Part shown: piece after piece, positions 6,159-12,607 of the stretch | Position numbering within the stretch: position 1 is the stretch's first letter | How the letters are laid out: every line of letters begins with the position of its first letter | From: an uncultured Bdellovibrio sp. | GTDB taxonomy: Bacteria > Bdellovibrionota > Bdellovibrionia > Bdellovibrionales > Bdellovibrionaceae | DNA: 12,607 nucleotides | Reading direction: 5' to 3' | Assembly (NCBI RefSeq): GCF_946478835.1 | Contig: NZ_CAMLDV010000103.1 | Location: 1-12,607 of the forward strand | Made by a program: the position numbers and the translations under genes | Notes under the pieces: generated by a model | Database searches by the model: none | The model's input: only the letters and a program-made list of their open reading frames with translations | Told to the model about the DNA's origin: nothing

Positions 6159-7556
6159 TCTCCAGCGCAGAGCCGTTTTAAATAAATTCAGTTTTTGAGT
6201 CGTATATGGCGGATAAATCAATCGCAACATTTTTCCCATCCAGGATTGACGAAGGACCGCTTTTTCATGTGAAAATGCTTTGAATCCATAAACCCCGTGA
6301 TAACTGCCAAGACCACTTTCTCCCACGCCACCGAAAGGCAGGTGCGGATTGCTAAAGTGAATGACAGAGTCATTAATGCAAACGCCACCGGCCGTTGTTT
6401 GCTTTAAGACATCTTGAATATTCATTTCGCTATGAGAGTAAATATACAGCGCCAATGGTTTGGGGCGCTCGTTGATAAAATGAATGGCTTCTGAAATTTC
6501 GTTGTAAGTAATAATTGGAAGAAGGGGGCCGAAAATTTCTTCCTTCATGACGGCACTGTGGGGATCGACTTTTTCTATAAGGGTCGGAGCCACATAGTGG
6601 CTTGCAAGATCTACTTCTCCGCCGTAAGTCACTTCTGCGTTAGTCGCAATGGCGTCGTCAATTAAGTGCTTAAGTCGTTCTGTGTGTTTGCCGGAAATAA
6701 TGCGCGCCAGATCTGGCGAGTTTTTCTTTTCCAAAGCGGACTTACCATAAAAACCATCAATCTTAGAAATGAGTTCTTTTTTAAACTCATTGAGAACACT
6801 TTGTTGAACTAAAAGGTAATCAGGAGCGACACAAGTCTGAGCTGCATTGACAAATTTTCCCCAGGCGATTTTTTCAGCTGCATCTTTTAGATTTGCTGAT
6901 GAGTCAATGATCGTAGGGGATTTTCCACCCAGCTCTAAAGTGACGCTGCTCAAATGTTTGCTCGCGGCCTCCATGACAATCTTGCCCACTCGTGTGCTTC
7001 CCGTGAAGAAAATATGATCAAACGGAAGCAGTAGAAGATCTTGAGTTTTTTCAGGGCCGCCTTCAACCACGGTGATGTGTTCCTCTGAAAAGGTTTCTTT
7101 AATGAGTTTTGCGACAAGGTGACTTGTCTGGGGCGTGAACTCCGAAGGTTTTAAAAAAATACAGTTGCCTGCCGCAATCGCAGCAACCAAAGGACAAATC
7201 AATAATTGAAAGGGATAGTTCCAAGGGCCGATGATTAAACAAACTCCGCGAGGCTCGTGATATATTTGATTTTTTGTGCCTGTCAGCAATAGAGGCGTTC
7301 TAACTTTTTTAGGTCGAGCCCATTTTCTAAGATGCTTTTTAGCATGACGGATCTCATGTAAAACCGGAAATACTTCAGTGATCAAGGTTTCCGCTTCAGG
7401 TTTTTTGAAATCCTGAGCGAGGGCTGCGGTTATTTCTGCGATATTTTTCTCGATCATCTTTTCGAGAGAATCAAGATGTTCAAAGCGAGTGTCGATAGAC
7501 TCTTTACGAAGTTGAAGGGCATACGCTTTTTGATGCAGAAAAATTTGTTCAATCAT
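6150..7556 (-). CDS. NAD(P)-dependent aldehyde dehydrogenase, ALDH3-like
   Basis: This 468-residue enzyme oxidises an aldehyde to the carboxylate. Landmarks are GPWNYPFQLL with N113, the cofactor-contact K136 in IFLKPSEFTP, FFTGSTRVGK (183-192), the general base E208 in VTLELGGKSP, and nucleophile C242 in NAAQTCVAPDY. EEIFGPLLP and the late FGGVGESGLGSYHG block are also present. The short N-terminus, the GPWNYP form of the Asn motif and the tail with basic and hydrophobic residues match class 3 (fatty/aromatic or coniferyl aldehyde dehydrogenase-like) enzymes rather than PuuC-type ALDHs. The start lies 43 bases after the stop of the C26-family gene on the same strand, consistent with an operon; the Shine-Dalgarno is weak. 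Its stop (TAG, 6150-6152) lies inside the 3' end of the convergent antiporter gene, an overlap of 9 bases. The natural substrate is unknown. Confidence 0.93.
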   Translation of the reverse strand: MIEQIFLHQKAYALQLRKESIDTRFEHLDSLEKMIEKNIAEITAALAQDFKKPEAETLITEVFPVLHEIRHAKKHLRKWARPKKVRTPLLLTGTKNQIYHEPRGVCLIIGPWNYPFQLLICPLVAAIAAGNCIFLKPSEFTPQTSHLVAKLIKETFSEEHITVVEGGPEKTQDLLLLPFDHIFFTGSTRVGKIVMEAASKHLSSVTLELGGKSPTIIDSSANLKDAAEKIAWGKFVNAAQTCVAPDYLLVQQSVLNEFKKELISKIDGFYGKSALEKKNSPDLARIISGKHTERLKHLIDDAIATNAEVTYGGEVDLASHYVAPTLIEKVDPHSAVMKEEIFGPLLPIITYNEISEAIHFINERPKPLALYIYSHSEMNIQDVLKQTTAGGVCINDSVIHFSNPHLPFGGVGESGLGSYHGVYGFKAFSHEKAVLRQSWMGKMLRLIYPPYTTQKLNLFKTALRWRLF

Positions 7557-7599
7557 AGGTCTATGTTAGAACACCTGCCATAAGAGGCAATCGTAATCG

Positions 7600-8610
7600 T
7601 TAAAAAACCTTCGAGCAGCTTCTAGGCATAACGCGGTTTTTTTGTTGAACGACGTTCCAAAGGATCTTAGCTCCGAGCTCATTGTTCATGAGTTCTGGAT
7701 GAAACTGTAATAAAAGACCGCGTCCATTTTTAAACTCCGTCGCTTCTGTAACACCATCGTGACTGCGAGCTGCGATCTGAAGAAGACCACCTTCTTTAAA
7801 TATCACGGATTGATGGTGAAGAGAATTCACATGCATTTTCCCTGAAGAGTCCGCAAGAGATTTTAAAATATTAAATTTTGTATCCTTGATTTCAACGTCA
7901 TGCCAATCGTTCGCGTGAGCGACATCGGAACCGACGTGAAACGGAACATCTTGAATCAGTTGATATCCCAAAGCCACTGAAGAAATCTGCGACCCACGGC
8001 AGACACCAAGTAAAAAGCCTTTTTCCTGTGAAACATAAGACTTAATGAGTGCTATTTCAAACTGATCGCGAGCTGTCGTAATATTGCGAGCATGGAAATT
8101 TTCTTGTTTATAAAGACGCGGGTCCACGTCATCGCCGCCCATAGCAACCATCAAAGGGAATTTTTCCGCCACCTGTTGGAAGAGTTCGCGGGTTTCAGTT
8201 TGCGTAAGGCCCAAGTTTGCATTGATGGGTAGAATGTAAGACGTGTGTTTGGCTTGCTTAAAAAGTTTTTTAAAGTTCACCACACGTTGGGAATTCTTCG
8301 TGTAGTCTTTGGGAAGATTTGCAATCATCAATGCGCGGGCTTCACGGGAATTCGTCTCTAAGGGTTTAAAACCTTCTAAGCGCAGATCTGGAGTGCGACC
8401 CTCAAAGAGTTCCATAAGATCTGGATTTTTAGAAAGCTCCCGCAAATATCTTTGCGCGGCTTCAGGAGGAGTTTCATTGCTTCTGACGGGAATGATAAGA
8501 GGAGCCAGTGTATTTCCTGAAGACCATTCAAAAAGACGAATTGATTCCGCAGCAAAAGTGTTTACCGTGATGAATAATGAAAATAGCAAAACCGACAGAG
8601 AAGTTCTCAT
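7600..8610 (-). CDS. Secreted class I glutamine-amidotransferase-fold hydrolase (peptidase C26, PuuD-like)
   Basis: The start chosen is the ATG at 8610-8608, giving 336 residues. The frame stays open upstream to a TTG at 8694, but the ATG begins a good signal peptide (MRTSLSVLLFSLFITVNTFAA, cut before ESIRLF). The C26 core shows VAMGGDDVDPRLY, the nucleophile elbow LLGVCRGSQISS (Cys204), HVNSLHHQSV and LLQFHPELM (His304, Glu306), so the Cys-His-Glu triad is complete. Family members hydrolyse gamma-glutamyl bonds (gamma-Glu-GABA hydrolase, folate gamma-glutamyl hydrolase) or act as glutaminase domains. About 100 residues between the signal peptide and the core have no counterpart I recognise. 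Export is unusual for PuuD-like enzymes and implies a periplasmic or external gamma-glutamyl substrate. The gene is between a ligase and an aldehyde dehydrogenase on the same strand. No clear Shine-Dalgarno is seen. Confidence 0.85.
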   Translation of the reverse strand: MRTSLSVLLFSLFITVNTFAAESIRLFEWSSGNTLAPLIIPVRSNETPPEAAQRYLRELSKNPDLMELFEGRTPDLRLEGFKPLETNSREARALMIANLPKDYTKNSQRVVNFKKLFKQAKHTSYILPINANLGLTQTETRELFQQVAEKFPLMVAMGGDDVDPRLYKQENFHARNITTARDQFEIALIKSYVSQEKGFLLGVCRGSQISSVALGYQLIQDVPFHVGSDVAHANDWHDVEIKDTKFNILKSLADSSGKMHVNSLHHQSVIFKEGGLLQIAARSHDGVTEATEFKNGRGLLLQFHPELMNNELGAKILWNVVQQKNRVMPRSCSKVF

Positions 8611-8654
8611 GCGGATTTTTATTTCAAAAGAAATGCCGAGCGAAAGGCTCTCAG

Positions 8655-8665
8655 ATTTTATATAT
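8655..8665 (-). promoter_or_regulatory. Possible -10 region upstream of the C26 hydrolase gene
   Basis: On the minus strand the 123-base gap between the ligase stop and the hydrolase ATG contains ATATATAAAAT, a good AT-rich -10-like block about 45 bases before the start codon. No -35 hexamer is found at a standard distance, since TTGAGA lies 24 bases away. A promoter here would let the hydrolase and aldehyde dehydrogenase be transcribed independently of the ligase. Confidence 0.3.
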
Positions 8666-8733
8666 CCGCTTTGACTTAATTCGCCTTGTCTCAAAATGAG
8701 ATCAAGACGAATTTTGCGCGGGCATGATCAGTC

Positions 8734-9870
8734 TTAAACCACTTCCAGATCTTTTTCAAAACCGTCGCAGAGAAAATCCACAACGTCTTCGAAAGATTCC
8801 CTTTTCGTAAAGACGTCACGCTGTTGTTGATAGCTTGGGTTTTTAATATCTATCTCAAACAAGTCCTTCATGTATTCCGTGTAGCCAAGCTTGGAAATAT
8901 CTTCTTTCATTTCTGAAAGCAGGTCTTCAATGTCTTGAAGGACAGGTTTGGTATTGGCGTCGTTATCTAAAAGAATCTCGGCATCAAGGCCGTGACGGGA
9001 AGCGCGCCATTTGTTTTCGCGGATCATCCAGTCGGAGGGAATGGGTCTGCGTATTCCTTGATCCAAACGTCTTTGGAGGTGACGAGCTAAAAGATGAATA
9101 AAAGCGACAAGACGAGACGTTCTGCGAATTCCTGGAACTCCATCACAAATTCTAATTTCCAAAGTTCCATAGTTGGGACTTGGACGCATATCCCACCAAA
9201 TATCTTTGACGCTGCCAATGGAATTACTTTTTGTCAGCTTATAAACGATATCTTCAAAGTCCTTCCAATTTTCTACGCGACAAGGATGTCCTCCGGAAGG
9301 ATGCGCTTCAAAAACGGTGATGCGTGAAGAACAAAGGCCCGTATCGTGTCCCGTCCAATACGGAGAACTTGCAGACAAAGCCAAAAGGTGCGGCAAATAG
9401 TAAAGAAACTCATTCATCATCTCGATACAATGTTCGCCACTTTTCATTCCAAGATGGACGTGCAATCCGTAGATCATCAAGCGACGCGCGATATGCTGGT
9501 TGCGCTCAACCAGATATTGATAGCGTTCGGCAGGATAAAAAATTCTATTGTGCCACCGAGCGAACGGGTGCGTGCCATTCGAGGCTAAGCGGGCGCCATT
9601 CTTCTTGCAGATACGAAGAAGCTCACGGCTTGTAAGCAGAAGTTCGTCTTCCACTTCTTGCGCGGATTTACAAATGGGCGTGTCGATTTCAAGCATGCTT
9701 TGAAATATTTCAGGTTTCAAATGAGGTCCAGGTAAAGACCATTCCTGAAGAATATCTGGTGAAATCGGGTGGAGATTGCGAGTTTCTGGGTGAATGATTT
9801 GCAGTTCCACCTCCACACCTAACGACAATAAATCTGATTTCCCGAAGGGAATGCTTGGAGATTGAGTCAT
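8734..9870 (-). CDS. Carboxylate-amine ligase of the GCS2/YbdK family
   Basis: This 378-residue protein of the glutamate-cysteine ligase 2 superfamily (PF04107) forms gamma-glutamyl or similar amide bonds with ATP. The metal/nucleotide block SLGVEVELQIIHPETRNL (16-33; E20, E22) opens the domain. GLHVHLGM (135-142) and WWDMRPSPNYGTLEIRICD (225-243) are the other signature segments, followed by NKWRASRHGLDAE (287-299). Length and motif order fit YbdK-like weak gamma-glutamyl ligases rather than plant-type GshA. The start at 9870 is supported by GGTGA a few bases upstream of the ATG. It is the first gene of a minus-strand run (ligase, secreted gamma-glutamyl hydrolase, aldehyde dehydrogenase), divergent from a DJ-1 family gene. 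The acceptor amine cannot be read from sequence. Glutathione-related or amine-glutamylating roles are both open. Confidence 0.88.
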   Translation of the reverse strand: MTQSPSIPFGKSDLLSLGVEVELQIIHPETRNLHPISPDILQEWSLPGPHLKPEIFQSMLEIDTPICKSAQEVEDELLLTSRELLRICKKNGARLASNGTHPFARWHNRIFYPAERYQYLVERNQHIARRLMIYGLHVHLGMKSGEHCIEMMNEFLYYLPHLLALSASSPYWTGHDTGLCSSRITVFEAHPSGGHPCRVENWKDFEDIVYKLTKSNSIGSVKDIWWDMRPSPNYGTLEIRICDGVPGIRRTSRLVAFIHLLARHLQRRLDQGIRRPIPSDWMIRENKWRASRHGLDAEILLDNDANTKPVLQDIEDLLSEMKEDISKLGYTEYMKDLFEIDIKNPSYQQQRDVFTKRESFEDVVDFLCDGFEKDLEVV

Positions 9871-9910
9871 AATTTCACCATAGGGATTTTGATGAGACGG
9901 TGCAAATTTT

Positions 9911-9916
9911 TATATA
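9911..9916 (-). promoter_or_regulatory. Possible -10 of the ligase promoter
   Basis: TATATA (within TTCTATATAAAAA on the minus strand) lies about 40 bases before the ligase ATG. No good -35 is seen; the expected -35 position falls inside the left arm of the dyad at 9929-9961, as it would for a promoter blocked or activated by a factor bound there. Confidence 0.35.
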
Positions 9917-9928
9917 GAAAAATGTGAC

Positions 9929-9961
9929 TTTGTGCGTTTTTGAGACGTAAAAATACACAAA
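9929..9961. promoter_or_regulatory. Long imperfect dyad in the divergent promoter region (candidate operator)
   Basis: TTTGTGCGTTTTT (9929-9941) and AAAAATACACAAA (9949-9961) are inverted copies: 13-base arms with 11 Watson-Crick pairs, one G-T and one mismatch, separated by 7 bases. The centre (9945) lies almost exactly midway between the two divergent start codons at 9870 and 10026. The position and symmetry fit a shared operator bound by a dimeric regulator. No regulator gene is present in the window. The dyad is seen; its role is inferred. Confidence 0.45.
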
Positions 9962-10025
9962 TTGATTTTTTTTTCTTGATGTCATTCAAATATTTCAGTG
10001 GTTGAATCTAAATACTGGAGACTTG

Positions 10026-10625
10026 ATGGAAAAATCATTGGTTGTCTATTTGCCAGAGGGATTTGCTGATTGGGAAGGTGCTTTTCTTTTGCCTGAACTT
10101 CGGCAGGCTAAGAAAAAATTTATTATCACGTCCTCAACAGGCGAAAGTGTTTTGAGTATTGGTGGAATGACCGTGGTTCCAGAGAGAGCTCTTTCAGAGG
10201 TTGCACCAGACGCCATCGAAGGATTGGTTTTGATCGGCAGTGACAGTTGGATGGACGCAAATCAAAATCAGAATGCGATTGAGCTTGCGGGTGCACTTCT
10301 ATCAAAAGGAGTTCTTGTCGCTGCGATTTGTGGTGCAACGGCGGCGCTCGCTCGCGCGGGGCTTTTAAATAGTCGTCCACACACCAGCAATGATTTAGAT
10401 ATGCTTAAACAAATCGTGCCGTCTTATGCCGGTGAAAAGTTCTACGTAAAAAATTTAGCTGTGACGGATAAAAATCTTATCACCGCTGCGGGCGTGGGGC
10501 CTATCGAGTTCACTCGGGAAGTCATGGCGTATTTAAATATGTACACACCTGAATACCGCAAACATTGGTTTGAACTCTACAAGAATGCTGTGATGCCGCC
10601 TCTTGAGTTTTGGAGCCAAACTTAG
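10026..10625 (+). CDS. DJ-1/PfpI-family protein (YoaZ-like)
   Basis: This 199-residue single-domain protein has the DJ-1/PfpI fold. The nucleophile-elbow cysteine is C102 in VAAICGATAALARAGLL, a family-typical acidic residue is E17 in LPEGFADWEGAF, and RPHTSND (117-123) follows the elbow, as in YoaZ-like members. The family covers glyoxalases, deglycases, chaperones, proteases and unknown stress proteins, so I assign no reaction. ATG 10026 is chosen over the in-frame TTG at 10002 because GGAG (10017-10020) sits five bases before it. It has no signal peptide and is cytoplasmic. It is divergent from the ligase-hydrolase-aldehyde dehydrogenase run and shares the dyad-bearing promoter region, so co-regulation is plausible. 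A carbonyl-stress role would fit next to an aldehyde dehydrogenase but is only inferred. Confidence 0.88.
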   Translation: MEKSLVVYLPEGFADWEGAFLLPELRQAKKKFIITSSTGESVLSIGGMTVVPERALSEVAPDAIEGLVLIGSDSWMDANQNQNAIELAGALLSKGVLVAAICGATAALARAGLLNSRPHTSNDLDMLKQIVPSYAGEKFYVKNLAVTDKNLITAAGVGPIEFTREVMAYLNMYTPEYRKHWFELYKNAVMPPLEFWSQT

Positions 10626-10655
10626 TTTCGATAAACTAATGGATACCGTCCCAAA

Positions 10656-10683
10656 GTTGTTGGGATTTTCTAAATCCCAACAG
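10656..10683. terminator. Strong hairpin after the DJ-1 gene, without a T-tract
   Basis: GTTGGGATTT (10659-10668) and AAATCCCAAC (10672-10681) pair perfectly around TCT, and one or two more outer pairs form. It begins about 30 bases after the DJ-1 stop and ends right at the decayed transposase. Neither strand has a clear T-tract after it, so intrinsic termination is doubtful. It could also be an end of the decayed element. A CCCAA at 10650-10654 could compete for the same TTGGG. Confidence 0.4.
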
Positions 10684-11580
10684 TCAATCCAAAAAATGAC
10701 AACTTGATATGCGCATTGTTCGTTCAATCAGAGAAGTCACCTTGGGATTAGAAATACCGGTCTTAATCCAATTCTCGATGTAAGTAAAAAGTTGATCTTT
10801 TGCATTTTCAACAAAAGTTCGAGCTTTCCTATATCCGCGCATTCGCAGCTCCCTGATAAAGTCATCAATTGCTGCCTTCATCTCTTTAAGCTTTATTTCA
10901 ATGTGAAGTTTATCTTCCAATGATTTTAACTGATCTGTGTCTGTTTCTGGCAGATCAATGTAAAGAAGATTATTTAACTGTCCAGAAAGGTCTATTGCTT
11001 CATCTTTCCTACAATGTCTTGGTACCTAAGCAGTGGGACTAGTTCATGGGTCAATAAACAGCGCTGATGGCTTCTAGAAGCTTTTTCATGGTACGCACGA
11101 GCTCTTCTTCACTATCAGTCACTAAGGTCCCAGCAATGGGTTTAAACATAACTTTCTCAGAAGAATGATTCTTTGATTTGATATATTGGCGATATTCTTC
11201 CAGCTTGCCTTAGTCCTAGCTCCAAATGGAATAACCTCGCCGGACTTGTTGTATGTAACCAATGACAACACGGATCTCACCACTATTAGAGCCTTTACGG
11301 TCTTTGTCCTTTTTAAATCCAGTTCCATCGGCAGCGAGAAAATCCACTTTTTTAGAAACATCCATAGATGTTGAATCAGTTTTAAAGAACCAACGATGTA
11401 ATGTCGTGTATGATGTCGAGAACCCTAACGTATCTTTAAGTGCCTAGCTCCTCTTCGAAAGCTTTGATTAGTAATAATCTCCATTGATAACTTCTCATAC
11501 TATCGACTCTTGCGTGAATACTTATCTAGAATATTTGGGATATTGAGGCACTTTAGCACCCTCGTTATTGTCACTTTATG
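10684..11580 (-). pseudogene. Decayed DDE-type transposase
   Basis: Minus-strand pieces in different frames line up in order as one protein. They are SRK(stop)YEKLSMEIITNQSFRR (stop TAG at 11502-11500), HLKDTLGFSTSYTTLHRWFF, KKVDFLAADGTGFKKDKD (first catalytic Asp in AADGTGF), GEIRVVIGYIQ, GEVIPFGARTKASWKNIA, SSEKVMFKPIAGTLVTDSEE, QRCLLTHELVPLLRYQDIVG, and from about 11004 to 10684 an open stretch with FVENAKDQLFTYIENWIKTG and SNPKVTSLIERTMR (likely catalytic Glu). Frame changes are needed near 11434, 11248, 11200, 11060 and 11000, plus at least one in-frame stop, so it cannot make a working enzyme. Relatives continue after TMR with an arginine-rich MRE-RR segment that is absent here, so the C-terminus is also truncated. 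The IS family is not assigned with confidence. Confidence 0.8.
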
Positions 11581-11742
11581 TTTACACATTAGGCGTTCCG
11601 CATAAATAGAACACGTTGATCGAATCTGATCATGGCATTTGATCTGCACTTATATTTACCCGTAGACCGAAGCATTGGAAAACTTGGGAAATTAATCCCA
11701 CCAACTTTGCAACGGTATCAAAAAAATAAACAGGAGATATTT
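11581..11742. other. Gap between transposase remnant and small secreted protein gene
   Basis: No gene is supported. In the minus frame used by the transposase the sequence stays open to about base 11645 and then hits stops, so the first part may be its decayed N-terminus. A hairpin TGGGA (11685-11689) with TCCCA (11696-11700) resembles in core sequence the one at 10656-10683 and may mark the other end of the element. I find no convincing promoter for the following gene. Confidence 0.3.
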
Positions 11743-12132
11743 ATGAAAAAAAATGTTCTTTTGATATGTGCTTTACTTTCTTTGGGATCAATTGCGCAAG
11801 CGGGCTTAAGCGGGGTCGAGAACTTTGCTAACTCTATTAGAAAAGCTGGATCTCACATCGATATCGGCGACAACAACTGCGCTGTTAAGGTTTTCCATAG
11901 ACAATTGCTAAATTCTGATTTGTCGCCGGGTGTGTCTCGCATCGAAGTCAGATTATGGTCACAAGGCGACATCGTTCAGGATGCGGTCGCTCTTGAAAAG
12001 GTGATCAAGATTGATGATAACACCGTTTCCCTAGGTAAAGTGACTCTGAAGGTGAGCGACGATGGAACAGTTGTGGGCGCCAAGGGTAAGGCTGGAATGT
12101 TTAGCTCTCTTGAATGCGGCATTAATAAATAG
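11743..12132 (+). CDS. Small secreted or periplasmic protein of unknown function
   Basis: The ATG at 11743 is chosen over an in-frame ATG at 11632 because AGGAG (11732-11736) sits six bases upstream and the protein then begins with a textbook signal peptide, MKKNVLLICALLSLGSIAQA. The 129-residue precursor gives about 109 mature residues beginning GLSGVENFANSIRKAG. The mature part has C45 and C126, which could form a disulphide in the periplasm, and a strand-rich middle (RIEVRLWSQGDIV, KVTLKVSDDGTVVG). I do not recognise a family. It stands alone between the decayed transposase and its own intrinsic terminator. The gene is probably intact and expressed, given the good ribosome site, signal peptide and terminator. 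Confidence 0.8.
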   Translation: MKKNVLLICALLSLGSIAQAGLSGVENFANSIRKAGSHIDIGDNNCAVKVFHRQLLNSDLSPGVSRIEVRLWSQGDIVQDAVALEKVIKIDDNTVSLGKVTLKVSDDGTVVGAKGKAGMFSSLECGINK

Positions 12133-12198
12133 CTTTAGAGTAAGATTAGAAATAAAGTCAACTTCATTGGCCTTGAGAACTTGACAAAGTAGCTATCT

Positions 12199-12240
12199 AA
12201 ACCCGCTGACTTTTAAATGAAGCAGTGGGTTTTTTATTTC
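12199..12240 (+). terminator. Rho-independent terminator of the small secreted protein gene
   Basis: AAACCCGCTG (12199-12208) pairs with CAGTGGGTTT (12223-12232), with one G-U pair, around a 14-base loop that can itself partly pair. A TTTTTTATTTC tract overlaps and follows the right arm. It starts 66 bases after the stop codon. Confidence 0.85.
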
Positions 12241-12532
12241 AGCATCTTCTTTGAATACGTGCCAAAAGAGCGGATCAATTTTTAAAATAACAGTTGTGGA
12301 AACCCTATTTTAATAGCCAGAAAAAATCTAGAAGTCACCAGTTTGTGTGATAGTAAGTTCGCGCTTGTGGAGTGTCCCCGCGGTTCATTAACAGCAAAAG
12401 ATGAAAATGATCTTTTTCGATGTAACTTAGTCAGCTAAACTCAGGGTTCTTCAACAAACTCTTGCTCGGGTAAAGAAGTGGACGAATAGTTCACCTGAAA
12501 TGGTCGGCGTGCTCGTTGAAGCTCTGCAACGT
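12241..12532. other. Stretch with no convincing gene
   Basis: Two short open readings compete near its end and neither is compelling. On plus, codons from 12431 run open into the terminal repeat (KLRVLQQTLARVKKW, then MVGVLVEALQRL), with no ATG or ribosome site before 12500. On minus, bases 12535-12441 read DVAELQRARRPFQV... to SLPEQEFVEEP and a TGA, which looks like the tail of a protein but is cut by a stop inside the repeat. One of them could be the end of a gene continuing past the window. The rest, 12241-12430, shows nothing I can name. Confidence 0.3.

Positions 12533-12607
<75 letters not shown>

Noticed and set aside
8611..8694. Extended N-terminus of the C26 hydrolase from the TTG at 8694
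   Set aside because: The ATG at 8610 begins a clean signal peptide; the extra 28 residues would bury it and they overlap the likely promoter.
11186..11447. Plus-strand short frames in the transposase region
   Set aside because: They are antisense to recognisable transposase motifs and have no start signals.
11632..11742. Extended N-terminus of the small secreted protein from the ATG at 11632
   Set aside because: It would place the signal peptide internally, and the ATG at 11743 has an ideal AGGAG at six bases.

Overview
The window reads as bacterial chromosomal DNA of moderate GC content, most likely from a Bdellovibrio-like predator (Bdellovibrionota) or a relative. This is a family-resemblance judgement, not a search. 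It rests on the make-up of the genes: a secreted subtilisin with signs of high expression, a Gcr-family membrane protein, a CPA2 antiporter beginning MHNLPSMISDLALILG, and short intergenic spaces with clear Shine-Dalgarno sites. Both ends look like assembly ends. The first ~150 bases read better as a porin fragment on the minus strand than as part of the plus-strand gene that follows, and the last ~75 bases are a tetranucleotide repeat that runs off the edge.

Layout. (1) Bases 1-1886: a porin fragment (minus), then the C-terminal part of a Gcr-family multi-pass membrane protein, overlapping by one base (TGATG) a family-2 glycosyltransferase of the dolichyl-/polyprenyl-phosphate glucosyltransferase type. 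(2) Bases 1887-3906: a structured leader, a 541-residue secreted subtilisin-like protease with an I9 propeptide and an inserted PA domain, and a strong intrinsic terminator. (3) Bases 3939-6158: a CPA2 cation/proton antiporter with two C-terminal RCK_C (TrkA_C) domains; its 3' end overlaps tail to tail with the next gene. (4) Bases 6150-9870, all minus: a GCS2-type carboxylate-amine ligase, then a secreted class I glutamine-amidotransferase-fold gamma-glutamyl hydrolase (peptidase C26), then an ALDH3-like aldehyde dehydrogenase. These three recall the biochemical steps of the Puu gamma-glutamylated amine pathway, without an identifiable oxidase. (5) Bases 9871-10625: a divergent promoter region with a long dyad, then a DJ-1/PfpI-family protein on plus. 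(6) Bases 10626-11742: a heavily decayed DDE transposase on minus, flanked by two similar hairpins. (7) Bases 11743-12240: a small secreted protein of unknown function and its terminator. (8) Bases 12241-12607: no convincing gene, then the CTAC/CTAT repeat.

The most interesting candidates are the ligase/secreted hydrolase/ALDH cluster with its divergent dyad, the highly codon-biased PA-domain subtilisin with a leader hairpin, and the tetranucleotide repeat. I see no CRISPR array, rRNA, tRNA or recognisable phage module.
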